64,000 nt of DNA, taken from assembly GCA_003135135.1 (NCBI GenBank), contig PLDK01000024.1:54536-118535 (forward strand), read 5' to 3'. Position numbers and translations under genes: made by a program. The notes beneath the pieces were generated by a model. That model did no database searches and was not told the origin of the DNA. It saw only the letters and a program-made list of their open reading frames with translations. This document shows, in pieces, positions 43,021-51,331 of this stretch (positions are counted from its first letter, which is position 1; the number at the start of each line of letters is the position of its first letter). This DNA is from Deltaproteobacteria bacterium (GTDB lineage Bacteria; Desulfobacterota; Binatia; Binatales; Binataceae).

Positions 43021-44271
43021 ATGGAAACCGCCGCGCATGTGTACGAAGCCTTCGAGTACGACCTGAGCCTGACTGCCGAGCAGTTGCAAATCCGCGATAC
43101 CGCTCGCCGTTTCGCCGCCGAGGTCCTGCGTCCCGCCGGCATTGCGATCGACAGGATGACGCCTGAGGCTGCCATCGCGCCCGGCTCGCCGCTTTACAAA
43201 GTTCTGGCCCAGGCGGCTGAGCTGGGCTTTACCAAGCTGAGCGCACCCGCCGCGCTTGGCGGGCTTGAGGCGTCGCCCACCACCGCGCACATCGTGCTCG
43301 AGGAATTGGCGTGGGGAAATGTCGGGCTGGCCGGCGTCATTTTTCTCGCCTCCTATCCTGCCGGGGCCGCGCTGGCGACCGGCAACGCCGAGTTGATCGC
43401 CGAGTTCTCGGCGCCTTACTTCAGCCAGGCGGGCGCCTCGATTATCGGATGCTGGGCGATCACGGAGCCGGATCACGGCTCCGACCATCTGGGCGTGATG
43501 CGCCCCGAGCTCAAAGTAAAAGGCCGCGGCAACCTGATCGCACGGCGCGACGGAGACTCGTGGGTCTTAAGCGGCCAGAAGTCCGCCTGGGTGTCCAACG
43601 CACCCATCGCAACCGTGGCCGTGGTGAACGTGCAGCTCGGCTCGAGCGACGCTCTGGACAACGGTGGCGTATGCTTCGTGCCGCTCAATCTTCCCGGAAT
43701 TTCGCGCGGGCGTCCGCTCGACAAGCATGCATTCCGCGCTTTGCCGCAAGGCGAGATTTTTTTCGACGAGGTCCGCATCCCGCGCCGCTACATGATCGCC
43801 CAGGGCGCAACCTATCCCGCCCACGTCGAGGGCACTCTTACCGCCTTCAACGCGGCGGTCGGCGCGATGGCGACCGGGATCGCGCGCGCCGCCTTCGATT
43901 GCGCGCTTGCCTACACCAGGACGCGCATCCAGGGCGGACGTCCCATCTTCGAGCATCAATCGGTGCGCGCCCGGCTGTTCCGCATGGCGTCGTTGGTTCG
44001 CGCCTCGCACGCGCTCTCGCGCGACGTTTACGTTTACAACCTCACCCGGCTTTCGCGCGGCGAGCCCGCCCGCCTCGATCAGTCGATCACCGCGAAGGTC
44101 TTTTGCTCCGACGCGGCGTTCGAGGTCGCGACCATGGCGGTGCAGCTCCACGGCGGTAACGGGATGACCCGCGAGTACGCGGCCGAGATGCTTCTGCGCG
44201 ACGCCACTGCGTGCACGATCGCCGACGGCGAGAACAACTACCTGGGCCTGATCGCGGCCTCGATGCTGTAG
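43021..44271 (+). CDS. Acyl-CoA dehydrogenase family protein, second paralogue
   Basis: The 416-residue protein shares length and many words with the one at 32351-33601: RRFAAEVLRPAGIAIDRM, CWAITEPDHGSDHLG, GQKSAWVSNAP, ARAAFDCALAYTRTRIQGGRPIFEHQ and LHGGNGMTREYAAEMLLRDA. At the usual catalytic-glutamate site it reads IADGENNY, so the acid is Asp, as in the other paralogue. A SnoaL-like gene follows by 45 bases and is probably co-transcribed. The substrate is unknown. Confidence 0.83.
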   Translation: METAAHVYEAFEYDLSLTAEQLQIRDTARRFAAEVLRPAGIAIDRMTPEAAIAPGSPLYKVLAQAAELGFTKLSAPAALGGLEASPTTAHIVLEELAWGNVGLAGVIFLASYPAGAALATGNAELIAEFSAPYFSQAGASIIGCWAITEPDHGSDHLGVMRPELKVKGRGNLIARRDGDSWVLSGQKSAWVSNAPIATVAVVNVQLGSSDALDNGGVCFVPLNLPGISRGRPLDKHAFRALPQGEIFFDEVRIPRRYMIAQGATYPAHVEGTLTAFNAAVGAMATGIARAAFDCALAYTRTRIQGGRPIFEHQSVRARLFRMASLVRASHALSRDVYVYNLTRLSRGEPARLDQSITAKVFCSDAAFEVATMAVQLHGGNGMTREYAAEMLLRDATACTIADGENNYLGLIAASML

Positions 44272-44316
44272 CGAAGCACGCCCGCCGCCATCCGTACCAA
44301 ACGGGAGGGAATAACC

Positions 44317-44832
44317 TTGGACACCACCGGCTCGAGCATCGAACAACGACTGCGGATTCTTGAGGATCGCGAGGATATTCGCGAGCTCGCGGCCACTTAC
44401 TGCTTTCTCGTCGACGACGGGCGTTTCGACGAACTCGTTGAACGCTGCTTCACCGAGGACGCGTCCTGCGACTTTCACGGCGCGGGCGGCGGGATGGCGC
44501 CGATGGTCTCGCGCGGGCGCGCCGAGCTCCGCAATTTCTTCAGCGTGATGGTGCCGGCAGCGCTGCGCGACATGGCGCACACGGTCCACAATCATCGCGT
44601 CTCCATCGACGGCGACCACGCGTCAGGCGACTGCTATTTCGAGCTTACCGCCGTCGATCGGACCTCTGGCGAAGCGGTAGTCGGCGCGGGCCGCTACCTC
44701 GATCGCTATCGGCGCGACGCAGGCGCGTGGCGCTTCGAGATGCGCAACGCCGCGATTTTCTTCATCGCACCGCTTCGCGAAGGATGGGCACAGCAACGAT
44801 TCCTGAACGCACTCGCCCAATCATCGCGCTGA
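44317..44832 (+). CDS. SnoaL/NTF2-like protein
   Basis: The 171-residue protein has the cone-shaped NTF2-like pattern of bile-acid dehydratase and SnoaL relatives: IRELAATYCFLVDDGRFDELVERCFTEDASCDF at the start, HTVHNHRVSIDGDHASGDCYF and YLDRYRRDAGAWRFEMRNA. Such folds serve as dehydratases, isomerases or hydrolases on ring substrates. It starts at TTG with GGGAGGG about eight bases upstream and follows an acyl-CoA dehydrogenase gene. This pairing recalls steroid-like or aromatic side-chain degradation, which is inference only. Confidence 0.75.
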   Translation: MDTTGSSIEQRLRILEDREDIRELAATYCFLVDDGRFDELVERCFTEDASCDFHGAGGGMAPMVSRGRAELRNFFSVMVPAALRDMAHTVHNHRVSIDGDHASGDCYFELTAVDRTSGEAVVGAGRYLDRYRRDAGAWRFEMRNAAIFFIAPLREGWAQQRFLNALAQSSR

Positions 44833-44846
44833 GCGCTGCCCTGCGG

Positions 44847-44890
44847 CGCAGTCCCCTTGGTCCGCGACGCGCATCGGCGTAACTTTCTCT
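44847..44890. repeat. 44-bp direct repeat flanking tRNA-Arg, copy 1
   Basis: This stretch, starting CGCAGTCCCCTTGGTCCGCG, recurs at 45151-45194 with about four or five differences near its end. It ends 12 bases before the tRNA gene. Confidence 0.7.
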
Positions 44891-44901
44891 GTTGTCCGGG
44901 C

Positions 44902-44978
44902 GCCCCCTTAGCTCAGATGGATAGAGCACAGGATTCCTAATCCTGGGGTCGGCAGTTCGAATCTGCCAGGGGGCACCA
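44902..44978 (+). tRNA. tRNA-Arg (anticodon CCU)
   Basis: The cloverleaf is complete: acceptor arms GCCCCCT and AGGGGGC, D-arm GCTC/GAGC, anticodon stem CAGGA/TCCTG around the loop TTCCTAA with anticodon CCT, and T-arm GGCAG/CTGCC around TTCGAAT. The CCA end is encoded at 44976-44978. It reads AGG codons. A HEPN-type gene follows about 235 bases downstream, and a 44-bp repeat brackets the tRNA. Confidence 0.95.
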
Positions 44979-45080
44979 AACCCCGCCTCTCTGATACCTC
45001 GCCCGTTATTTCACGGGAGAGGCGGCCTCGCGCAGCGAGGTAGGTGAGGGTGCCGCCCCCGCATGCTCACATCGCATTCC

Positions 45081-45107
45081 CTCATCCCGAGCAAAGCGAA
45101 GGATCTC
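45081..45107. repeat. Likely dispersed intergenic repeat
   Basis: The word TCATCCCGAGCAAAGCGAAG followed by GATCTC closely resembles an intergenic repeat that I remember from several soil-bacterial genomes. Only one copy is in this window, so the identification is by memory. Confidence 0.3.
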
Positions 45108-45150
45108 GCGCGCGCAGGCGCGTGTCCCTCCAACATCGCCCGCCGCGCGA

Positions 45151-45194
45151 CGCAGTCCCCTTGGTCCGCGATACGCATCGGCGTAACCTCTCTC
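45151..45194. repeat. 44-bp direct repeat flanking tRNA-Arg, copy 2
   Basis: Partner of 44847-44890 at a distance of 304 bases. It lies 19 bases before the start of the HEPN-type gene, so it may carry a promoter duplicated from upstream of the tRNA, or an attachment-site repeat. Confidence 0.7.
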
Positions 45195-45213
45195 ACTACT
45201 TTTTGATTCGCAA

Positions 45214-46539
45214 ATGGTTGGGATGCGACTGATGGTAAAAAGAGCAAAGGACGACGAAGCGTTACGAAAACTTGCCGCAGAATTTTTTTCTGCAGCGTGG
45301 GCAGCGCGGTGCAAATCAGCCGAAGAAACCCAAGCCCTTTTTAAGAAGCGACTGGGTTTCCGCATAATGGGTAATACGTTTTTCTCCAATGGCCCGGAAG
45401 TTCAGCGGCCACTTGGGGCGCTGGTCCGCCGCTGTATCAAGGTATTAGGGTCGAAAGCCGGGCATGAGGGAGATATAGAAGAAGCTGCATGGAAGCATGC
45501 GGCTCAAGCCGTTGGAGATGAAGTTAAGCCTGTAGTCAAGGCATTTATGGACGATTTGGACGCGCTGGGCGCGGTCAGATTTACATACATCGCCCCAAAT
45601 TATGCAATCCAATTCGAAGACGGCATCCGCGAGATCGTCATCGGTCCAGTGCGCGCATGCGTCTCAGATGTACTAGCAGCTGAAATCCGCAGCCACGATC
45701 AAAATCCCGCTTTGGAGTTTGCCGTTGGTGTCCATCCCGGGGTTACCTTCGCGAACAAGAAGATGCTGCATACACTAGCTCCGGTATCCTGGGAGGTAAC
45801 CGTCACCGCATCGCGAGGAAATGTTGAGGAGGAAGCATTGTGGCTCGTAAATGTCGCCGTGGGCCTTCTTCGCCTGAGCTATCCAACGGTTCGTACGTTG
45901 CCATTCTTCCCAATGATAGGCGATGCAGAGAATGATCCAACCCTTCCCCCGGATTACGAAAAGAGGAGCATGGTTAGCGCCGGTAAGGGCATTGGTGGCG
46001 GAGGCTGGCACGCACCGCTCTTATACATCGTCAACAAGGCTCTCCTAAACCACCTTCAGTCCACAGGGTTCGCGGATCGCGCGAATAAACTATTCCATTG
46101 TGGCATTAAGACAGTTGGTGAGAGGGTTTTCCAGGGCCTGGGCTGGATGACGCGTGGCCGCCAGGCGCGAGATCGGTCCGAGCGTCTGCTGTTCTTCTTC
46201 ACGGCGATCGAAGCGCTACTCTCTGGCGACGACAAGACTGCGCCTGTGACACAGACTATCGCCCGCCGTGCAGCTACGATTCTTGTCGACGATCCCACCC
46301 ACCGGCTCGACATTTTCAGGAGTATAACACGACAATACGAAACTCGGTCTGCGCTCGTCCACGGCGGTCGTCGCAACGTCTCAAATCTTGAGGCAAAGGA
46401 TGCGCAGAGTCTTGTGGAAACCTTGTATTGGACGGTGTTGGGAAAAATTTCCCTTAGCACCTCCTCTGAGAAGTTTGAAGAAGATCTTGCTCAGGCCGGC
46501 TTCGGCCTTCCTTGGCCGCTTGCTTCGTCGAACGATTGA
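45214..46539 (+). CDS. HEPN-type protein (ApeA-like C-terminus), putative defence nuclease
   Basis: This 441-residue protein has a C-terminal helical domain with SERLLFFFTAIEALLSGDD and then YETRSALVHGG, in which R378 and H383 make the RxxxxH catalytic motif of HEPN ribonucleases. The pattern fits the ApeA-type HEPN family linked to abortive infection. The N-terminal 300 residues are unassigned. The gene is less GC-rich than its surroundings, stands alone beside tRNA-Arg, and is preceded by a copy of the tRNA-flanking repeat, all suggesting acquisition. Several in-frame starts are possible at 45214-45235. Confidence 0.65.
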   Translation: MVGMRLMVKRAKDDEALRKLAAEFFSAAWAARCKSAEETQALFKKRLGFRIMGNTFFSNGPEVQRPLGALVRRCIKVLGSKAGHEGDIEEAAWKHAAQAVGDEVKPVVKAFMDDLDALGAVRFTYIAPNYAIQFEDGIREIVIGPVRACVSDVLAAEIRSHDQNPALEFAVGVHPGVTFANKKMLHTLAPVSWEVTVTASRGNVEEEALWLVNVAVGLLRLSYPTVRTLPFFPMIGDAENDPTLPPDYEKRSMVSAGKGIGGGGWHAPLLYIVNKALLNHLQSTGFADRANKLFHCGIKTVGERVFQGLGWMTRGRQARDRSERLLFFFTAIEALLSGDDKTAPVTQTIARRAATILVDDPTHRLDIFRSITRQYETRSALVHGGRRNVSNLEAKDAQSLVETLYWTVLGKISLSTSSEKFEEDLAQAGFGLPWPLASSND

Positions 46540-46568
46540 CTCGGCTTGAATTCGCATTCACGCGGTAC

Positions 46569-47696
46569 TTACCGCGCTGAAGGCTCCACCAAATTGCATG
46601 AGTAGGTCTTAATCACCAGCCAGACTTCCTTCCCATCTTCAATTCGCAACGCATCGATCGCCCCCGGCGTCAGATGCACCTCGAACGGTGCGCCGCCCGC
46701 ATCGATCATGACTACTACCCTAACGCCTTCGCGGCGCATCGATAGGACTCGTCCCGGAAAAGAGTTGCGCGCACTTAGACCATGCGGCCGCTCGTCCGCA
46801 ACGATGATATCGCCGGCGCGAATCGCGATTCGCACCCGCTTCCCCGTTTCCGCGTGGCCGAGCGGCACTTCCAGTCGAGTCGCGCTCCCGTCCAACTGAC
46901 ACAGCATCGTGCCCTGAGTCTCCGCGATCGATCTCACCGTCGCGTCGAAAACATTTTCGAAGCCGACTACCTGCGCGATCGTTTCATGGCGCGGCGTTGC
47001 GAGTACGTCATGCGGCATCCCCTGGGCGAGGATTCGCCCCGATTCGAGCACTAACACCCGCTCGCCGAGCGCGAATGCCTCTTGGGGCGAATGCGTGACG
47101 TACAGGATTGGAATTCCGTGGGCCGCATTCCAGGCGCGCAGGTCGTCGAGAATCTTCGACCGGGTCGCGTTGTCGAGCGCGACCAGCGGCTCGTCGAGCA
47201 GTATCGCGGCCGGATTCGTCACAATCGATCGCGCGAGCGCCACGCGTTGGCGCTCGCCGCCGGAAATCTCACCGGGCTTGCGCGCGATCAGATGCGCGAT
47301 TCGAAACGACTCGAGCATCGTCATCATTCGCGCGCGCCGCTGGACGGCCGGCATCTTCGCGATCCCGTATTGAACGTTCTGTGCGACCGTCAGATGGGGA
47401 AACAGCGCGAGATTCTGAAACACGTATCCCAATCGACGCTCCGCCACCGGCATATCGATGCGCGCATCCGAATCGAAGAGCACGCGCGCACCGAGCGCTA
47501 TCCGGCCGGTGTCCGGCCGCGTCAACCCCGCAATACAATTCAAGATGGTCGTCTTTCCGCCGCCCGACGGCCCAAGGATCATCGTGAAGCCGGCCGACGC
47601 CTCGAACTCGGCCTCGAGCGCGAAGCTGTTCGAGGTCCGATACTCGATGCGAACCGACAGGCCCCCGTCGCGTATCGCACTGTTGCCGGATGCCAT
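46569..47696 (-). CDS. modC: Molybdate ABC transporter ATP-binding protein
   Basis: The ATPase domain has Walker A GPSGGGKTT, the Q-loop in YVFQNLALFPH, signature ISGGERQRVALARS and Walker B AILLDEPLVALD. The C-terminal third is a Mop/TOBE-type oxyanion-binding domain (RIAIRAGDIIVADE...FPGRVLSMRREG). The start is ATG 47696, with AGGCGG nine bases upstream. An in-frame TTG is at 47705. It is the last gene of modABC, 17 bases after modB. ATP hydrolysis here drives import of molybdate or tungstate. Confidence 0.9.
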   Translation of the reverse strand: MASGNSAIRDGGLSVRIEYRTSNSFALEAEFEASAGFTMILGPSGGGKTTILNCIAGLTRPDTGRIALGARVLFDSDARIDMPVAERRLGYVFQNLALFPHLTVAQNVQYGIAKMPAVQRRARMMTMLESFRIAHLIARKPGEISGGERQRVALARSIVTNPAAILLDEPLVALDNATRSKILDDLRAWNAAHGIPILYVTHSPQEAFALGERVLVLESGRILAQGMPHDVLATPRHETIAQVVGFENVFDATVRSIAETQGTMLCQLDGSATRLEVPLGHAETGKRVRIAIRAGDIIVADERPHGLSARNSFPGRVLSMRREGVRVVVMIDAGGAPFEVHLTPGAIDALRIEDGKEVWLVIKTYSCNLVEPSAR

Positions 47697-47712
47697 CTGT
47701 CGCAACCGCCTG

Positions 47713-48390
47713 CTAACGATGCATCGGCCAGACCGCCCAGATTCGGCGGTTGAGCGAATAGGTGATCGACAGTGTGACGAACGAAAACGCCATCAGCAGC
47801 AGCGCCATGTGATTGGCGCCGGTGTAGTCGAGCGCCTGCACGTGATCGTAAATCGCGATCGAGACCGTGCGCGTCACGCCCGGGATGTTGCCGCCCACCA
47901 TCAGCACCACGCCGAACTCGCCGAGCGTGTGCGCGAAGCTCAACACGAAACCGGTGACCACGCCGCCCACCGAAAGCGGGAGCACGACGCGAAGGAAAGT
48001 GCGAATCCGCGAGGCGCCGAGTATCGACGACGCGTTGATCAGGTTGCGATCCACCTGCGAGAACGCCGCCGCCATCGGCTGGACCGCAAAGGGCAGGCTG
48101 TAGATGACCGACGCGATCGCCAGGCCTTCGAACGTGAACGGCAATCCGTGGCCGGTTAAAGATTGATACCAGCGGCCGATCGGGCTGTTCGAACCCATCG
48201 CGACCAGCACGTAGAAGCCGAGCACGGTTGGCGGGAGCACCAGCGGCAGCGCGACGATAGATTCGACGAAAAATTTCCATCGCCAGCGCGTGAAGCTGAG
48301 CCACAACGCGATCGGCGTCCCGACCACCAGCAAAACTGCGCAAACGACCAGCGCGAGCCGGATCGTCAGGAAAATCGCGCTCCAATCCAT
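47713..48390 (-). CDS. modB: Molybdate ABC transporter permease
   Basis: The 225-residue membrane protein shows five to six hydrophobic segments and the permease signature NLINASSILGASRIRTFLRVVLPLSVGGVV (EAA-like loop), with LPLVLPPTVLGFYVL typical of ModB. It lies between modA (6 bases upstream) and modC (17 bases downstream), an operon of standard order. Confidence 0.92.
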   Translation of the reverse strand: MDWSAIFLTIRLALVVCAVLLVVGTPIALWLSFTRWRWKFFVESIVALPLVLPPTVLGFYVLVAMGSNSPIGRWYQSLTGHGLPFTFEGLAIASVIYSLPFAVQPMAAAFSQVDRNLINASSILGASRIRTFLRVVLPLSVGGVVTGFVLSFAHTLGEFGVVLMVGGNIPGVTRTVSIAIYDHVQALDYTGANHMALLLMAFSFVTLSITYSLNRRIWAVWPMHR

Positions 48391-48396
48391 CAGTGG

Positions 48397-49242
48397 TCAG
48401 CGCGGCGCGGACATTGCGCTTTCGTTGTGCTCCGCAACGGAGTCCTTGGGAATCGAGAAACCATATCGCGCCATCAGCGCTATAGTATCGGGCTGCTTGA
48501 TGAATTTCATAAACTGATTAGCCAGTTGCTGGTTGCGCGACGATTTCAAAATCGCGGCGGCCTGGATGATCGGCGGATAGTCCGTCGCCGGGATTTCGAC
48601 GTATCGTCCCTTATCCTTCATCGCGGGCGCGAGCGCGAGCGAGAGCGCCAGGATGCCGGCGTCGGCGTTGCCGGATTGAACAAACTCGGCGGCCTGCGAG
48701 ATATTTTCGCCGAGCACGAGCTTGCTTTTGATCTTGTCATAGACCGCCGCGTGGCGCATCGCCGCAACCGCCGCGATCCCGTACGGCGCATGTTGCGGGT
48801 TGGCGATCGCGATCTTTCGGATACCCGGATCGAGCAGCGTCGCAAGACCGCGGCTTAAGTCGAGGTTCGACGCGTTGGGAACCCATATCACGAGTTTTCC
48901 GCTCGCATATTCGTAAATAGTGCCGGGTTCAATCAAGCCCGCGGCCTCGAGCTTCTTCGGATAGCCAACGTCGGCCGAAAAGAACAGATCGAATGGCGCG
49001 CCATTTTGAATCTGGGCGAAAAAATTCCCCGATGAGCCATAGGTGAGCTTGATACTGTTGCCGGTTTGCTCCTGAAATCGGGCGGCAACGTCCTGGAACG
49101 CGAACGTCAAATCCGCCGCCGCAGCGACCTTGATTTCCGCGGCGCTGGCCGCGGCCGGGCGCCACATGTAAAGAAGAGTTGCGAGAGCGAACAGCACCCG
49201 CAAAACGACTTTCGCGCGCTTGCGATCAAGGATTAGGTTCAC
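48397..49242 (-). CDS. modA: Molybdate-binding periplasmic protein
   Basis: The 281-residue protein carries a signal peptide (VLRVLFALATLLYMWRPAAASAAE) and the ModA pattern: KVAAAADLTFAFQDVAARF, TYGSSGNFFAQIQNGAPFDLFFSADVGYPKKL and a C-terminal YPPIIQAAAIL. The serine in TYGSSGN and the early one-letter match AAADL are the oxyanion contacts. It starts at GTG with GGAG eight bases upstream. No molybdenum-cofactor riboswitch is evident upstream. msrA is divergent. Confidence 0.92.
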   Translation of the reverse strand: MNLILDRKRAKVVLRVLFALATLLYMWRPAAASAAEIKVAAAADLTFAFQDVAARFQEQTGNSIKLTYGSSGNFFAQIQNGAPFDLFFSADVGYPKKLEAAGLIEPGTIYEYASGKLVIWVPNASNLDLSRGLATLLDPGIRKIAIANPQHAPYGIAAVAAMRHAAVYDKIKSKLVLGENISQAAEFVQSGNADAGILALSLALAPAMKDKGRYVEIPATDYPPIIQAAAILKSSRNQQLANQFMKFIKQPDTIALMARYGFSIPKDSVAEHNESAMSAPR

Positions 49243-49411
49243 GAGTCGTCTCCAGTCTGTCGATTGCCAAAGGATCTCAAGCTCCTGCCATGATACTTGT
49301 CATAGTGCTTGAATAATGGCACAGCTCCGGACGTTCGCACAGTGGCGGCGGCGGTCTCAGCGGGGCCAGGCGAGCATTGATTCGGGCTGGTTCTCATCGT
49401 TAAGTAATCAA

Positions 49412-49912
49412 ATGGCGAGCAAGAACAAAATCGCGACATTTGGCGCCGGATGCTTCTGGGGGGTGGAATCGGCGTTTCGCGCGGTCGAAGGCGTCGTCGA
49501 TGCGGCCGCAGGATACGCGGGCGGCACGGTTCCAAAGCCCAGCTATCGAGCGGTTTGCAGTGGCAAGACGGGACACGCCGAAGTCGTGCAGGTGGAGTAC
49601 GACCCGGCGCGGGTATCGTTCGAGCAACTGCTGGAAGTGTTTTGGCAGATTCATGACCCGACGACGCTCAACCGGCAGGGACCCGACGTCGGCAGTCAAT
49701 ACCGGTCCATAATTTTTTATTCCGATGACCACGAGCGGAAGGCCGCCGAGGAATCGAAACGGCGACTCGATGAATCCGGCAGACTCGCGCGCCCGGTCGT
49801 CACACAGATAGTACCCGCCGCGGAGTTCTACCGCGCCGAGGAGAATCACCAGCGCTATTACGAGCGTATGGGTATCGCGCCGAGTTGCGGAATACGCGGA
49901 CGAATCGACTGA
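49412..49912 (+). CDS. msrA: Peptide methionine sulfoxide reductase A
   Basis: The 166-residue enzyme repairs oxidised methionine. The active-site GAGCFWGVE is at the N-terminus, followed by VVDAAAGYAGG, GHAEVVQVEYD, DPTTLNRQGPDVGSQYRS and a C-terminal NHQRYYER, all MsrA hallmarks. A further cysteine, SCGIRG, near the end may act as the resolving residue. The ATG at 49412 is chosen because homology starts there. The open frame begins about 30 codons earlier. Confidence 0.93.
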   Translation: MASKNKIATFGAGCFWGVESAFRAVEGVVDAAAGYAGGTVPKPSYRAVCSGKTGHAEVVQVEYDPARVSFEQLLEVFWQIHDPTTLNRQGPDVGSQYRSIIFYSDDHERKAAEESKRRLDESGRLARPVVTQIVPAAEFYRAEENHQRYYERMGIAPSCGIRGRID

Positions 49913-49965
49913 GGTTACGGTTCAGAAGGATTAAAGGATTAGAGGAAGTCCCGAATAGGTTGGCG

Positions 49966-51105
49966 ATGGGCAATCGCGCGAAAATCGATATCGCCGGGAA
50001 ATCCGTCACGGTAACGCCGCCCACCCCGGCCCCTGACGGTCGCTTGGGTTTTGCGCATCGGTTCACCAGTCGGCTTCGCGACCCTTCCTGGCTCACTGTC
50101 CAACGCGTCACATTTTATTCGGGCGTCCTGCTGCTTGCATATCTGGCTGCGGCGATAGCTCAACTCTTTCACGCTCATCACCTGATGTTTGCGAGCAGCA
50201 CCTGCGTTGGAGGCGATTTCGTAAACCCCTACGCCGCTTCGATCGCGGCGCTTAAAGGCGATCCCGCCTCTGTTTACGACATTCATCGCCAGCACCTGCA
50301 GGAAGTGGCGGTAATGGGAGGTAAGGATTTCGGTGTCCTGGGCTTCCATTATCCGCCAATGTTCCTTCTGATCGTGCTGCCGCTTTCGATACTGCCATTC
50401 ATCGCGTCATGGATCGTGTTCGAGACCGTAACGCTTGCCGGCTATGTTGCCGTACTCCGGCGCATCGCTCCCGCTCCTCTCGGACTCTGGCTTGCGATCA
50501 CATTTCCGGCGGTCATCATCAACTTCATGTGCGGGCAAAACGGCTTCCTGACCACCGCGCTAATCGGGGGCGGTCTGCTGCTTCTCGACCAATGGCCGCT
50601 GCTTGCCGGATTCCTATTTGGCTTGATGGCTTACAAGCCGCAGTTCGCGGTATTGATTCCGCTCGCATTGATCGTAGCGCGCCGATGGCGCGCACTTATT
50701 GCCACCGCCATCAGCACGATTCTGTTCGCGGCGGCTTCGCTGGCTGTCTTTGGCGCACCAGCATGGCGCGCGTTTGTCGGCAGTATCGCGTTCACACAGA
50801 AAATTGTCCTGGAACGGGGTGGGATCAATTTCCCCACCCTGCAAAGCATCTTTGGCGCAATCAGGATGTGGGGTGGCAGCGTCGAGGTTGCGTACGTGTT
50901 TCAGGCGGTGGTTGCGATATACGCGGCGTCTGCGGTGGTTTGGGTTTGGCAAACCAGGCGCCCGTTCGCGCTCAAAGCCGCCACTCTTGCCGTTGGCTCC
51001 TTGATGGTTTCCCCATACGTCCTGCAATTACGACTTGGTGTTGCTCGCGCTGCCGATAGCGTGGCTGGCGATGGAGGGTTTCGAGAAGGGGTTCTTGCCC
51101 TATGA
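49966..51105 (+). CDS. GT87-type membrane glycosyltransferase (DUF2029), frameshifted near its end
   Basis: The product has about ten hydrophobic segments and resembles the GT87 polyprenyl-phosphomannose-type mannosyltransferases: GGDFVNPYAAS with the DF acid near residue 80, YPPMFLLIVLPLS and LMAYKPQFAVLIPLALI. In the last 30 codons hydrophobic sequence gives way to LRLGVARAADSVAG. The expected continuation NYDLVLLALPIAWLA is found in the next frame starting near 51025, so one extra base near 51023-51026 breaks the gene or is a sequencing error. The ATG at 49966 is preferred to the frame start at 49885. Confidence 0.72.
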   Translation: MGNRAKIDIAGKSVTVTPPTPAPDGRLGFAHRFTSRLRDPSWLTVQRVTFYSGVLLLAYLAAAIAQLFHAHHLMFASSTCVGGDFVNPYAASIAALKGDPASVYDIHRQHLQEVAVMGGKDFGVLGFHYPPMFLLIVLPLSILPFIASWIVFETVTLAGYVAVLRRIAPAPLGLWLAITFPAVIINFMCGQNGFLTTALIGGGLLLLDQWPLLAGFLFGLMAYKPQFAVLIPLALIVARRWRALIATAISTILFAAASLAVFGAPAWRAFVGSIAFTQKIVLERGGINFPTLQSIFGAIRMWGGSVEVAYVFQAVVAIYAASAVVWVWQTRRPFALKAATLAVGSLMVSPYVLQLRLGVARAADSVAGDGGFREGVLAL

Positions 51106-51331
51106 GAAGGCCGTGCTCTCGGTCGCGTGGATTCTGCCCCGCGTATCATTGCCTGTCAGTCAGAGCGCCAAAATCCCAATTGCCCCAATTGTGATTATCG
51201 CACTGTTGACGGCAATCCTCCGGCGCGCCAGCTATCGCGAGCCCAGCGCTCACCAGGAACCAGCACGTCACCGCGCGGATTTCGAGACACCGGCACCATT
51301 GGTCCTGCCCGGACTCGGGCAGTCGTCCTGA
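51023..51331 (+). pseudogene. Out-of-frame continuation of the GT87-type gene
   Basis: This frame reads NYDLVLLALPIAWLAMEGFEKGF and then two more hydrophobic segments, ending LVLPGLGQSS. It completes the transmembrane pattern interrupted at 51023. It has no start of its own. Confidence 0.65.

Noticed and set aside
43567-44619. 350-codon leftward frame over the acyl-CoA dehydrogenase and SnoaL genes
   Set aside because: Arg/His/Asp-rich antisense shadow crossing two supported genes.
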